This document shows, one piece after another, positions 17,571 through 26,090 of a stretch of DNA of 64,000 bases. This DNA comes from Halostreptopolyspora alba (GTDB lineage Bacteria; Actinomycetota; Actinomycetes; Streptosporangiales; Streptosporangiaceae): positions 1 through 64,000 of the forward strand of contig RJMB01000012.1 in the NCBI GenBank assembly GCA_003725585.1, in the 5' to 3' direction. The notes under the pieces are model-generated. The model worked only from the letters and a program-made list of their open reading frames with translations. It did not search any database and was not told where the DNA came from. Each line of letters starts with the position of its first letter. Position 1 is the first letter of the stretch. The position numbers and the translations under genes were made by a program.

Positions 17571-17877
17571 GCCCCTGAGCGTTCGTGGAGCATCACGGGT
17601 CGGCCTCCCCGCCCCGGTGTTCCCGACCCAGACACCGCACCCCCAGCCGGTCGACATCACGGCCGGGTCACCCACCAACTTTTCGGTGGCCACGTGGCAC
17701 CACGAGCGGATGACGACCGTCAGAGGTGGCCAGGTGGCTCACTCGCACACACCACTCGGCGGCCGATGGGGCGATGCCGATACCACCCGGGAGCGAGCCG
17801 GGAACGGTGAGAAGGATGTGCCGGGGGAGCGACCGCCGTTGTGGGTAGGAGCCACCCCGAAGGAAAGGAGATCCGTC
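17571..17877. other. 307-base leader region before the zinc-ribbon gene
   Basis: No supported gene. The distal part contains a GGGAGCGAGCCGGGAACGG stretch and ends with an unusually strong ribosome site (AAGGAAAGGAG) for the next gene, so it is probably its promoter and 5' leader. Confidence 0.4.
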
Positions 17878-17976
17878 GTGTCCCCTGTTCTCCCCGTGGT
17901 GATCGAGTGGACGTGTGGTTACTGCGGGCAGGAGAACCCTGACGGTATGATCAACTGCCCGAAGTGCAAGAACTAA
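17878..17976 (+). CDS. 32-residue zinc-ribbon microprotein
   Basis: A tiny gene starting at GTG 17878 with AAGGAAAGGAG eight bases upstream. The 32-residue product has two CxxC knuckles, CGYC and CPKC, 11 residues apart, and ends CKN. Four cysteines in this spacing form a rubredoxin-like/RanBP2-like zinc ribbon. The next gene follows after 26 bases and is probably co-transcribed. Function unknown. Confidence 0.75.
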   Translation: MSPVLPVVIEWTCGYCGQENPDGMINCPKCKN

Positions 17977-18002
17977 CCCAGTGGGGGGCAAGGGAGCCAG
18001 GG

Positions 18003-18380
18003 ATGGCTGAACGTCCGGGGGACCAGTACAAACCTGCCTCCGGCGGCCACCACACGCCGGAAACGTTCCACCACATGGTCGCCTCCAACGAGGCCGCCGC
18101 GCGTGGCGTCCGGGTAAGCTTCGACTTCCCGATACCCGACTGGATCCCCGAGGAACTGCGCCACGCGGTTGGCTACGTGGATGACCAGGGGTGGTGTTGT
18201 CTCGCCGACATCAACACCGCACCAGATGACATCCTGTTGCCCGCCGACAAAGTGTTCGTCCCGGTCTCCACCATCGTGGAGCACCAGTGGTTCGTGGAGG
18301 GTGATCTTCGGCGGGTGCGCGTGGTGATGCCTCCCAGTAGCTCCCCACGGCCGATTGGTCGGCGTTCCTCGAAGACGTGA
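18003..18380 (+). CDS. hypothetical protein
   Basis: A 125-residue soluble protein starting at ATG 18003 with AAGGGAG upstream. Residues 35-105 look like a genuine alpha/beta domain (FDFPIPDWIPEELRHAVGYVDDQGWCCLADINTAPDDILLPADKVFVPV). The last 20 residues, SSSPRPIGRRSSKT, are read out of frame over a DUF397 C-terminal coding remnant, so the original C-terminus may have been replaced. No family recognised. Confidence 0.6.
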   Translation: MAERPGDQYKPASGGHHTPETFHHMVASNEAAARGVRVSFDFPIPDWIPEELRHAVGYVDDQGWCCLADINTAPDDILLPADKVFVPVSTIVEHQWFVEGDLRRVRVVMPPSSSPRPIGRRSSKT

Positions 18381-18397
18381 AGCGTCGCCGACCGTAG
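18341..18397 (+). pseudogene. DUF397 C-terminal remnant
   Basis: In a frame different from the overlapping hypothetical gene, these bases read LPTADWSAFLEDVKRRRP and stop. This is the canonical DUF397 ending (compare SFPVAEWRAFLDKVKRD at 15.6 kb). A TAG immediately precedes it and there is no N-terminal half. It is a relic of a third DUF397 gene in the island. Confidence 0.65.
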
Positions 18398-18724
18398 CTT
18401 TGGCGGCGAAGAAGCCCCTGGCTCCACGGATGTCGAGGTCGTCCACCGCGCCCCTCACCGAAGGGGCGTCGCGACGAGAGCCGGGGTCCACGCGTGTCGG
18501 GGGGTCCGTCGCCCGCCACCCGAGGCGTCCCGCGTGAGGTTCGCTCCGCCCCGCTGACACCGACCACGGGCCGTTCCCGCGGCCACGCGGCACACTCGTT
18601 CGGTCTCGGCGCGCGTACTCGGCGCTGCCCCAAGGGGCATGGCCGGGCCGAACCGGCCGCACCCACCTCTTTCCGCGCCCTGGCATCCCCTTCCGCGCAG
18701 GAAACTTCCCTCCATCCTTCGCCG

Positions 18725-18759
18725 ATACTTGACTTAGGTATGTATGCGCATGCAAGTAT
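18725..18759. promoter_or_regulatory. MarR-type dyad upstream of the efflux operon
   Basis: ATACTTG (18725-18731) is mirrored by CAAGTAT (18753-18759), with a second small palindrome ATGCGCAT (18744-18751) between them. The DNA here is locally AT-rich. It lies 33 bases before the DsbA-like gene and is a candidate operator for the MarR protein encoded at 21 kb. The gap from 18398 to this point contains nothing else I can support. Confidence 0.5.
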
Positions 18760-18791
18760 TGGTCATGAACCGAGCTGGATCGGAGGGAAGC

Positions 18792-19403
18792 ATGAGTCCG
18801 CCCGAGATCACCGTCTACTTCGACTACGTGTGCCCGTACTGCCTGCTGGCCGAGGACACCATCGCGACGGTCGCCGCCGAGCGGGGGGCCACGATCGCGT
18901 GGCGCCCCTTCGAGCTGCGGCCCGAGCCCACCGCGACCCTGCGGCCCGAGGACGACTACCTTCCCCGGGTGTGGCGCGCGTCGGTGTACCCGATGGCCGA
19001 GCGGCTCGGGGTGGCGATCACCCTGCCCACCGTGTCGCCGCAACCCCACACCCACCTCGCCTTCGAGGGCGCGCTGTACGCCCGCGAACACGGACGGGCC
19101 GAGCCCTACCACGACGCCGTGCTGCGGGCGTTCTTCCAGCGGGACCGCGATATCGGGCAGCCAGCCGTGCTCACCGACATCGCCGCCGAGGTGGGTCTGG
19201 ACACCACCGAGTTCGCCACGGTGCTGGCCGAGCGCCGCAACGCCGAGGACCACCGCGCCGAGCTGGCGCTGGCCCGTCAGGCTGGGGTGCGCGCCGTGCC
19301 GACCGTCGACATCGGCACCCACCGGTTCGAGGGCGTACCCGAGCCCGAGCGGCTACGCGAGGCCCTCTCCGAGGTGCCGGAGGCCACCGGGCCAACCCCC
19401 TAG
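18792..19403 (+). CDS. DsbA-family oxidoreductase (FrnE-like)
   Basis: A 203-residue thioredoxin-fold protein without a signal peptide, so cytosolic. The active site CPYC is at Cys14-Cys17 (VYFDYVCPYCLLAEDT); the cis-Pro loop VRAVPTVDIGTHRFEGV comes near the C-terminus. It matches the FrnE/2-hydroxychromene-2-carboxylate isomerase-like branch of DsbA. ATG 18792 follows GGAGGGA; in-frame upstream ATGs exist. It leads an operon with two SMR transporters. Confidence 0.85.
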   Translation: MSPPEITVYFDYVCPYCLLAEDTIATVAAERGATIAWRPFELRPEPTATLRPEDDYLPRVWRASVYPMAERLGVAITLPTVSPQPHTHLAFEGALYAREHGRAEPYHDAVLRAFFQRDRDIGQPAVLTDIAAEVGLDTTEFATVLAERRNAEDHRAELALARQAGVRAVPTVDIGTHRFEGVPEPERLREALSEVPEATGPTP

Positions 19404-19479
19404 GTCCCGTCGTCCCCAACCCGGCCGTACTCCTCCCCGACATCGCGACCGCCCGACAACCAGAACGAAGGAATCGACC

Positions 19480-19803
19480 ATGCCCTGGATCTATCTCGCG
19501 ATCGCCACCGTCTTCGAAATCGCCTTCGCGCTTAGCGCCAACGCGTCGCGAGGCTTCACCCGCCTCGGGTACTCCATCCTCACGCTCGTCATCGGCGCGT
19601 TCGGGACCTTCTTCCTCAGCCTCGCGCTCATCAGCATCGACGTCGCCGTCGGCTACGCGATCTGGACCGGGTTGGGCTCGGTCGGGATCGTGCTGTTCGG
19701 TGTCCTGCTGTTCGACGAGCGCCTCGACTGGCGCAAGCTCCTCGGCATCGGCACCGTCATCGTGGGCGTCGTGGGGCTGGAACTCAGCGGCGCCGGAGTC
19801 TGA
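19480..19803 (+). CDS. SMR family multidrug/guanidinium transporter subunit 1
   Basis: A 107-residue four-helix protein of the small multidrug resistance family. The essential membrane Glu is at residue 13 (YLAIATVFEIAFALSA); the family helix-4 pattern is VIVGVVGLELSG. SMR proteins work as antiparallel dimers exchanging protons for cationic drugs or guanidinium. A second, divergent SMR gene follows, suggesting an obligate heterodimer of the EbrAB/YkkCD type. Confidence 0.9.
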   Translation: MPWIYLAIATVFEIAFALSANASRGFTRLGYSILTLVIGAFGTFFLSLALISIDVAVGYAIWTGLGSVGIVLFGVLLFDERLDWRKLLGIGTVIVGVVGLELSGAGV

Positions 19804-19884
19804 GGCACCCCCATTCCTCCCGTCTCGTCCACTCCGGCCCACCAACACGCGACCACCACCGAAGATCGCTAGGAAGCAGAGATC

Positions 19885-20307
19885 ATGACCGCATCCTCGC
19901 CCCAGTCAGAGCAGCCCACCACCGCCTCCAGCCAGCACGCCCGCGCCTGGGTCGTGTTGCTCGTCGCGGGGGTCTTCGAGATCGGATACGCGGTGAGCGT
20001 TGGCGGCAGCCAGGGATTCACGGACCCGAGCTGGTCGGTCGCCGCCGGCGTGTTCTTCCTGCTGACCGTTCTCACGCTCAGCCTCGCGCTCAAGCACCTC
20101 GACGTCGGAATCGGCTACGCCGTCTGGGCCGGTATCGGCGCCTCGGGGGCGGCCGTGGCCAGCTCCGTCCTGTTCGACCAGCCGCTCACCCCCTCCCGGG
20201 TGCTGTGGCTGGCCGTCATCATCGTCGGGATCGTGGGACTCAAACTGGCCTCGAGCCCCCAGCTCACCGCCGCCGAAGAGCCGGCGGAGCCGGCCGCGCG
20301 ACAGTGA
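19885..20307 (+). CDS. SMR family transporter subunit 2
   Basis: A 140-residue SMR protein with a hydrophilic N-terminal extension of about 20 residues. Glu32 is in the conserved position (LLVAGVFEIGYAVSVG). The C-terminal tail is also extended (PQLTAAEEPAEPAARQ). It is divergent from the gene before it, as expected for paired SMR subunits with fixed opposite topologies. AGGAAG precedes its ATG. Confidence 0.9.
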   Translation: MTASSPQSEQPTTASSQHARAWVVLLVAGVFEIGYAVSVGGSQGFTDPSWSVAAGVFFLLTVLTLSLALKHLDVGIGYAVWAGIGASGAAVASSVLFDQPLTPSRVLWLAVIIVGIVGLKLASSPQLTAAEEPAEPAARQ

Positions 20308-20321
20308 ACGGGGACCGCGCG

Positions 20322-20807
20322 ATGGCACCGCACGAGATCCCGGCGCTCGACGCCGACCAGATCAGCGAGCACATGCGCGACACCGTCGCGCTGTCCCTGG
20401 CCGAGGTCGACAATGGCGGAATCCCGTTCTCGGGGATGGTGGTCCACCCCCGCCTGGGGGTTCTCGGCACCGGGGTCAACCGCGTGTTCCGTGACCGCGA
20501 TCCGAGCGCCCACGCCGAGATCGTCGCGCTCCGCGCCGCCGTGGCCGGACACCGCGCGGCGCTCGGCGAGTCCCTCCTGTTCGCCTCCGGGGAGCCCTGT
20601 GGAATGTGTTACCGGGAGGCGTTCCGGGCCGGGATCTCCACCGTCCTCTACGCCGTCGACGCCGAGGAGGCCGCGCGGTACGGGTTCGACTACCTGGCTT
20701 CCCACCGGCGGCTCGACCGCGGCAACGGGGGAACGGTGACCCGACGACGATGGCGGGTCGAGGAGGCGCTGACCCCGTTCACCACCTGGGCGCGCCACCA
20801 CGGGTGA
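20322..20807 (+). CDS. nucleoside/cytosine deaminase-like protein
   Basis: A 161-residue zinc hydrolase of the cytidine deaminase superfamily. The zinc site is complete: HAEI (His and catalytic Glu) and EPCGMC with both cysteines. The layout fits guanine deaminase/tRNA adenosine deaminase-like enzymes rather than CDA tetramers. ATG 20322 is chosen; GTG 20304 would overlap the SMR stop by four bases. Inside an efflux operon, a role in deaminating a toxic base or guanidine-like compound is possible but not shown. Confidence 0.82.
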   Translation: MAPHEIPALDADQISEHMRDTVALSLAEVDNGGIPFSGMVVHPRLGVLGTGVNRVFRDRDPSAHAEIVALRAAVAGHRAALGESLLFASGEPCGMCYREAFRAGISTVLYAVDAEEAARYGFDYLASHRRLDRGNGGTVTRRRWRVEEALTPFTTWARHHG

Positions 20808-20960
20808 GCCCGCCGGGGCGACCTCCGCCCGCCCGGCTCCGACCGGGGCGCGGGTGCCCGCCCAAGCCGCGCGCCACCACAGGGAACACGCATCGACTAT
20901 TCTGAGAGAGATCGCGTAGTCGCCGACGCCCTCCGGTCCCGAAACCCACGGCGGGCGCCC

Positions 20961-21488
20961 GTGCGCTGCCCGCGAGGGCGGGCCGGGGGCGGCGGCGAGG
21001 AAACCGGGAGGTGGGTCATCGCCACTGAAGAAGTCTCCGAGACGACCCCACACGTCCCGGCGGAGCTCTCCAGCACCGGAGCGTTGTGGACCCGCCTCGT
21101 GGCCCTGCACAGCCAGGTCGACGCCGTCGTGGAACGGGCGCTGCACCGCCGGTTCGGCATCGGGCTGTCCGAGTTCCTCGCGCTCGCGGCGTGCGCGGCC
21201 GCCTATGACGGCGAGATGCGGATGCAGGACCTGACCGAGGCGGTCTACCTCAACCAGAGCTCGGTCAGCCGCATGGTCGGCCGCCTCGAGCGCACCGGCC
21301 TGACCGAACGCCGCATCTGCGAGGACGACCGACGCGGGGTCTACACCGGAATCACTGACCACGGCCTCGAAGTGTTCCGCCAGGCCGTTCCGGTCTACGA
21401 GAACGTGCTCAGCGAGGCGCTCGAACGCAGCGCCGCCGATCCGACACTGGCCCCCCTCGTCAACCACCTCAACGCCCTGCGCTCCTGA
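20961..21488 (+). CDS. MarR family transcriptional regulator
   Basis: A 175-residue winged-helix regulator. The MarR core runs from about residue 40 (GALWTRLVALHSQVDAVVERAL) through the recognition helix LNQSSVSRMVGRLERTGLTERR and the wing EDDRRGVYTGITDHG. GTG 20961 is the only conventional start before the domain and leaves a poorly conserved 20-residue front. It probably represses the DsbA-SMR-deaminase operon and/or the convergent MFS pump. Confidence 0.88.
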   Translation: MRCPRGRAGGGGEETGRWVIATEEVSETTPHVPAELSSTGALWTRLVALHSQVDAVVERALHRRFGIGLSEFLALAACAAAYDGEMRMQDLTEAVYLNQSSVSRMVGRLERTGLTERRICEDDRRGVYTGITDHGLEVFRQAVPVYENVLSEALERSAADPTLAPLVNHLNALRS

Positions 21489-21612
21489 CCCCTCGGGAGC
21501 CCGCGGGCACCCCGGGAACACCGACCGCGTGACCCCCGTGACCGCGAGCCCCCGCCCGCTGTCCGGCCACCGTTGGTCGCGGCACCGGACCGAGTCCGCC
21601 CTCGGAGGGCTG

Positions 21613-23082
21613 TCAGCTCTCGTCCGCGGCCACGGCCCTCGCCGGTTCGGGCTCGGAGGAACGGCGCACGAAGAACGTCACGACGAACGCGGTCGTGGCG
21701 ACCCCGGCGCCGAGGAGGAACGCGACGTGGATGCCGGCGGACTCCGCGGCCACCTCGCCGGCCCCACCCGACAGGCGGGCGGCCGCCACGCTGCTCATCA
21801 CCGCGACGAACGTGGCCGTGCCGGCGGCGCCCGCGACCTGTTGCACGGTCCCCACCACGGCGCTGCCGTGCGAGTACAGGTACTGCGGCAGCGAGCCGAG
21901 CGCCCCGGTGAGCAGCGGCGTGAACATCAGCCCCAACCCCAGGCTGAGCACGATGTGGGCCGCGACCACGAAACCGATCGGGGTGTCGGTCCCGAAGAGC
22001 GTCATGCCCCACAGCACCACCGCCACGATCGCCGCCCCCGGTGACACCAGCGGGCGTGGCCCGTATCGGTCGAACAGGCGACCCACCAGGGGAGCGATCA
22101 GGCCCATCACCAGACCACCGGGCAGCAGCACGAGCCCCGTGACCAGGGTGTCGAATCCGAGAACGTTCTGGATGTACAGCGGCAGCAGGATGATCGTGCC
22201 GAACAGGGCCATGAAGCTGGACGCCACGAGCGCGATCGACAGCGAGAACTGGGGGGAGCCGAAGACGCGAAGGTCCAGCAGGGCCCGGTCCTCGCGCTGG
22301 AGGCGGAGCTGGCGCCACACGAACACCGCGAGCGACACGGACCCGAGCGCGACCGCGTACCACGGCGACACCGCGGGCTCGGCGCCCTCACCCCCCAGAG
22401 CGGAGAAGCCGTACACCAGGCCCCCGAACGCGAGAGCCGACACGGGCACCGAGAACACGTCGATCGCTGTGGGGCGGGGCTCGGTGACGTTACGGATGAG
22501 AGCGACCCCGAGCGCCAGGCCCAGCAGGGCGATGGGCAGCACGAGCCCGAACATCCACCGCCAGTCGAACGCCTGGAGGATGATCCCCGAGATCGTCGGG
22601 CCGATGGCGGGGGCGACGGCGATCACCACCGAGATCGTCCCCATGGTCCGGCCGCGCCGCTCGGCGGGCACCACGTTCAGAACCGTCGTCATGAGCAGCG
22701 GCATCATGATCGCCGTCCCGCCGGCCTGCACGACGCGGCCCAACAGCAGGGCGGGGAATCCCGGCGCCAGGAAGCAGACCAGCGTTCCCAGTGAGAACAG
22801 TGTCATCGCGGCGATGAACACCGGACGGAGGTGGAACCGTTGCAGCAGGAAACCGGTGACGGGGATAACCACCGCCATGACCAGCATGAAAGCTGAGGTC
22901 AGCCACTGTCCGGTGGAGACTGGGATCCCAAGGTCCTGGGTGAGCACCGGAAGCGCGACGCTCATGATCGTCTCGTTGAGGATGACGACGAACGCCGAGA
23001 CGAGGAGAAGCGGGATCACCAACCGGTCGCTCCGTCGCTCGGATGTGGTCTCAGCCGTCTCGACGGTGGTTCGCCCGGTCAC
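21613..23082 (-). CDS. MFS drug exporter, DHA2 (14-TM) family
   Basis: A 489-residue transporter from GTG 23082, which has AGAGGAG right upstream. Features typical of DHA2 are VILNETIMSVALPVLTQDLG in helix 1, GRVVQAGGTAIMMPLL (motif C region) and GRLFDRYGPRPLV. About 14 hydrophobic segments are present. It converges on the MarR gene and probably exports amphiphilic compounds by proton antiport. Confidence 0.9.
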   Translation of the reverse strand: MTGRTTVETAETTSERRSDRLVIPLLLVSAFVVILNETIMSVALPVLTQDLGIPVSTGQWLTSAFMLVMAVVIPVTGFLLQRFHLRPVFIAAMTLFSLGTLVCFLAPGFPALLLGRVVQAGGTAIMMPLLMTTVLNVVPAERRGRTMGTISVVIAVAPAIGPTISGIILQAFDWRWMFGLVLPIALLGLALGVALIRNVTEPRPTAIDVFSVPVSALAFGGLVYGFSALGGEGAEPAVSPWYAVALGSVSLAVFVWRQLRLQREDRALLDLRVFGSPQFSLSIALVASSFMALFGTIILLPLYIQNVLGFDTLVTGLVLLPGGLVMGLIAPLVGRLFDRYGPRPLVSPGAAIVAVVLWGMTLFGTDTPIGFVVAAHIVLSLGLGLMFTPLLTGALGSLPQYLYSHGSAVVGTVQQVAGAAGTATFVAVMSSVAAARLSGGAGEVAAESAGIHVAFLLGAGVATTAFVVTFFVRRSSEPEPARAVAADES

Positions 23083-23344
23083 AGCTCTCCTCTGGGTGCT
23101 TGGGGGGTTCCGCGGACAACGCGAGCGCCGGCGGCGCGGCCGCGAACCTCGGTGGAAGGCGCGCACCCCCGGCGGGGAGGCGCCCGCGCAGCCAGCACGA
23201 GAAGCGCGCGGAACCCCACACGTATTCCGGACCGGGACGGTGCGGTGGGCCACACGGCCCCGCCGGGGCAGCCGAGTCGAGCGTGTGTGGGGCGCCCGAG
23301 ACCAAGACGGCGAGGGTCGCTGTTCCTCTGAACTACACCCCGTT

Positions 23345-23420
23345 GCGGGGTGGCGGGAGTCGAACCCGCGCCGCTCGTTTGAAGACGAGTGTTCTAAGTA
23401 ACCCTTGCCTACGCACCGGG
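23345..23420 (-). tRNA. tRNA-like sequence, degenerate or non-canonical
   Basis: Read on the minus strand, a perfect T-arm (GCGGG, loop TTCGACT, CCCGC) follows an anticodon-like stem (CTCGT and ACGAG) whose loop contains TCA after CTT. A D-arm-like TAGG/CTTA pair lies upstream. The acceptor stem does not close (CCCGGTG against CACCCCG has two mismatches) and the loop is six bases. A partly similar copy of the 5' part recurs at about 23500-23560. This may be a degenerate tRNA or an integration scar; it is not a convincing functional tRNA. Confidence 0.3.
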
Positions 23421-23642
23421 CGCCCACTGCCACGTTGGCGCGTCCCTCCCGAGATCCCGGCGGCGACGGCTCTCACGTGGCGCGGTGCGCCCGCGCCACG
23501 CCACGGACTCGAACCGCATGAATTACCAGAAGTATCCGTCACCCACGCACCGGGAGGGCACGACGCCCAATCTATCGGGACAACGCGCTACGGGACCACC
23601 CGTTTTCTCGCGGACACCACCCCTCCGGGCACGGTGTCCGGT

Positions 23643-25001
23643 TCAGGCCCGGTCGGCGCCCGTGGTGGCCGTGTCGCGCTCGGGCTCGGTACCGCCGACG
23701 CGCATGGCGCGAATGACCACACCCCCGAGGAGGAGGGCCCCGGCGACGAGCAGGAACAGGCCGCCGGGCGTCCAGCCGGTGTCCAGGAGCCAGCCGGCGA
23801 CCAGGGGAGAGACGATCGCTCCGATCCGTCCGACCCCGATGGCCCAACCGACGCCGGTCGCCCGGATCGACGGGTCGTAGACGGAGGGGGTCAGGGCGTA
23901 CAGGCCGGCCACGCACCCGTTGACGAACACCCCGATCAGTGCCCCGAGCGCGAGGACCACGAGGTAGACCGACGTCGCGGGGACGAAGAGAGTGAGGAGG
24001 GCGGCTGTGACGACGGTGTAGGTGACCAGGACGTTCTTGAGGGCGAAACGCGCGGCGAGCACGCCGAGGAGAGCGGTGCCGAAGATTCCGCCGAGGTTGA
24101 GCAGGACGCCCCCGGTGATGCCCTGCGTGGCCGACATGCCGGCCTCCGCCAGGAGCTTGGGGGTCCAGCTGGTGACGAAGTAGAAACCGAACATCACGAG
24201 GAAGAAACCCGACCACGTCAGCAGGGTGTTGCGGCGGAGGTCCGGGGAGAGGATCCGGGCGATTCCGGGGGTGGACGCCTTTTCGGTGGGAGCCTCCGGC
24301 GCGGGGAGCCGCTCGAGCCCCGGCTGCCCGATGCTCGCGAGGATCGCGTTGAGCCGTTCCAGGGAGCGGGAGGTCCGCCGCGCCCGGAGGAAGTCGATCG
24401 ACTCGGGCAGGCGCCAGAGAACGATCGGGATGAGCAACACCGTGGCCACGGCGCCGAAGGCGAACACCGGGCGCCACCCACCGTCGCTCTGCAGCACGGC
24501 CGCGATCACCCCGCCGGATGTCGCGCCGATGGCGTAGCCGGTGGAGTTGAGGCTGACGGCGAGACCGCGCCAGCGCCGGTTGGCGTACTCCGCGGCGATC
24601 ACGTTGCTCGCGGCCAGGATGCCGCCGACGCCGACGCCGGTGAGCACGCGCAGCACGCCCAGTTGCAGCGCGCTTTGGCTGACCGCCGACAGTCCCATGC
24701 CCGTGGCGGCCAGCGTGAGGCCGATCAGGATCATCGACCGCCGGCCGATCCGGTCGGCCAACGGCGCGAGGAACAACGATCCCAGCGCCATTCCGACCAG
24801 GCCCGCGCTGAGCAGCAGACCGAGCTGGGAACCGGACAGCCCCCACTCCTGGGAAACCGCGTCGGAGGTGAACGACATGACGAGGACGTCGAACCCGTCC
24901 AGCACGTTCAGCATCACGCAGACGGCCACCACGGTCCACTGCGTGATTGACATCGCGCTGTCGTCCAACCGCCTGCGTAGGTCACTGTCGGGGGTACTCA
25001 T
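23643..25001 (-). CDS. aromatic acid:H+ symporter (AAHS, MFS)
   Basis: A 452-residue MFS permease. The first helix carries the AAHS/PcaK signature region DGFDVLVMSFTSDAVSQEWGLSGSQLGLLLSAG, followed by the cytoplasmic loop LADRIGRRSMI. Twelve hydrophobic segments are split by a long central loop (about residues 215-270). Family members import 4-hydroxybenzoate, protocatechuate, vanillate or benzoate. It is divergent from an IclR regulator and close to a P450 system, so it probably brings in that system's aromatic substrate. Confidence 0.85.
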   Translation of the reverse strand: MSTPDSDLRRRLDDSAMSITQWTVVAVCVMLNVLDGFDVLVMSFTSDAVSQEWGLSGSQLGLLLSAGLVGMALGSLFLAPLADRIGRRSMILIGLTLAATGMGLSAVSQSALQLGVLRVLTGVGVGGILAASNVIAAEYANRRWRGLAVSLNSTGYAIGATSGGVIAAVLQSDGGWRPVFAFGAVATVLLIPIVLWRLPESIDFLRARRTSRSLERLNAILASIGQPGLERLPAPEAPTEKASTPGIARILSPDLRRNTLLTWSGFFLVMFGFYFVTSWTPKLLAEAGMSATQGITGGVLLNLGGIFGTALLGVLAARFALKNVLVTYTVVTAALLTLFVPATSVYLVVLALGALIGVFVNGCVAGLYALTPSVYDPSIRATGVGWAIGVGRIGAIVSPLVAGWLLDTGWTPGGLFLLVAGALLLGGVVIRAMRVGGTEPERDTATTGADRA

Positions 25002-25075
25002 CGCTGCCTTCTTCCTGGTGGAGTTACACCGACGACACCCGAGGTTGATCCGCGTCACACTAGAGTGCCTACAGG

Positions 25076-25093
25076 GATTCCACTGAATGGATA
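25076..25093. promoter_or_regulatory. putative IclR operator, site 1
   Basis: The imperfect palindrome TTCCA-CTGAA-TGGAT lies in the divergent gap between the transporter and iclR. The core CTGAATGGA (25083-25091) recurs upstream of the reductase/P450 operon at 26082-26090. A shared nine-base core at two promoters of one locus suggests a common regulator, most simply the IclR protein between them. Confidence 0.55.
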
Positions 25094-25135
25094 GGTCGAG
25101 GGCACGTCCATCACCGTTGAGAGGAGGCCGTGGGC

Positions 25136-25927
25136 ATGGCGCGATCACCGGCGGGTGAGTCCGTCATCACGCGGGCGGTCCGGATTCTCGCCGCCTTCGA
25201 CCCCGACGCGACGGTCCTGAGCCTCAGCGAGGTCAGCCGCCGCGCGGGGCTTCCGCTCGCCACGACGGCCCGCATGGTGGCGGAGATGACGCGTCACGGG
25301 CTGCTCGCCCGCGACGACCAGCGGCGGGTCCTCATCGGAACGCGCATGTGGGAGCTGGCCGAACGCGCCTCCCCGGTGAAGGACCTCAGGGAGGCGGCCC
25401 TGCAACACATGGGCGACCTGCACTCGGTGGTCGGCCACTCGACACAGCTGGGGGTGTTGGAGGACGACGAAGTGCTGTTCGTGGAGCGGCTCACCACGCC
25501 CGGATCGGTCGTCAACATCACCAAAATCGCGGGACGGCTTCCCCCGAACGCCTCATCGGCGGGCCTGGTTCTGCTGGCCCACGCCCCGGAGGGGACGCGT
25601 GAGCGCGTGCTCCGGGGGGCGCTGGCCTCCTTCACGCCACACACCATCACCCGGGAACGGGACCTGCGCGTCGAGCTGGCGGAGGTGCGCCACCGTGGTT
25701 TCGCCTTCTGCCGAGGCCACATCCACCCCGACGCGGCGGGAATCGCGGTGCCGGTGTGGCGGGACGGCCAGGTGATCGCCGCGATGGGGCTCATCGTCCC
25801 CAACGACGACGAAGCGTGGTCCTACAGCCGACCGCTCATGCTCGCCGGCCTGGCACTAAGCCGGACACTGAGCAGCGCCCCGGACCCGAAGAAGGGCCAG
25901 GAGCCCGATCGGGCCACCGGTAAGTGA
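25136..25927 (+). CDS. IclR family transcriptional regulator
   Basis: A 263-residue regulator. The N-terminal winged helix (ITRAVRILAAFDPD, then LSLSEVSRRAGLPLATTARMVAEMTRHGLLARDD) is followed by a GAF-like effector domain with GLVLLAHAPEG and AGIAVPVWRDGQVIAAMGL. ATG 25136 has GAGGAGG eight bases upstream; GTG 25130 is too close to it. IclR proteins often govern aromatic-acid uptake and catabolism with the aromatic compound as effector, which fits both neighbours. Confidence 0.9.
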   Translation: MARSPAGESVITRAVRILAAFDPDATVLSLSEVSRRAGLPLATTARMVAEMTRHGLLARDDQRRVLIGTRMWELAERASPVKDLREAALQHMGDLHSVVGHSTQLGVLEDDEVLFVERLTTPGSVVNITKIAGRLPPNASSAGLVLLAHAPEGTRERVLRGALASFTPHTITRERDLRVELAEVRHRGFAFCRGHIHPDAAGIAVPVWRDGQVIAAMGLIVPNDDEAWSYSRPLMLAGLALSRTLSSAPDPKKGQEPDRATGK

Positions 25928-26041
25928 CACGGTCGAGGTGGCCTCGCTGAACCCCAGTGACCTTGTCGCCGCCGGCGATGCCCCCGCCGGTGACCACGGG
26001 GCCGTCGAATGGGCGGCGCCGGCGTGCGCGCACCGCGCGTT

Positions 26042-26090
26042 CACACCGCCGGTGTGACCCACGGCATCATCCGCCTTTCGCTGAATGGAA
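26042..26090. promoter_or_regulatory. putative operator region of the reductase/P450 operon
   Basis: Two elements lie 70-120 bases before the reductase start. One is a perfect palindrome TCACACCG-C-CGGTGTGA (26042-26058). The other is TTTCG-CTGAA-TGGAA (26077-26091), a second copy of the core found beside iclR. The first could bind a different dimeric regulator. Confidence 0.5.

Noticed and set aside
16932..17693. 635-residue version of the PIMT gene starting near 17.7 kb
   Set aside because: The extra N-terminal 250 residues are read antisense through the DUF397 gene and its terminator and show no domain; the methyltransferase starts at ATG 16931.
23345..23420. Functional selenocysteine tRNA
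   Set aside because: The anticodon-like TCA is suggestive, but acceptor and D arms lack the 8-bp and 6-bp stems of bacterial tRNA-Sec and the variable arm is only a few bases.
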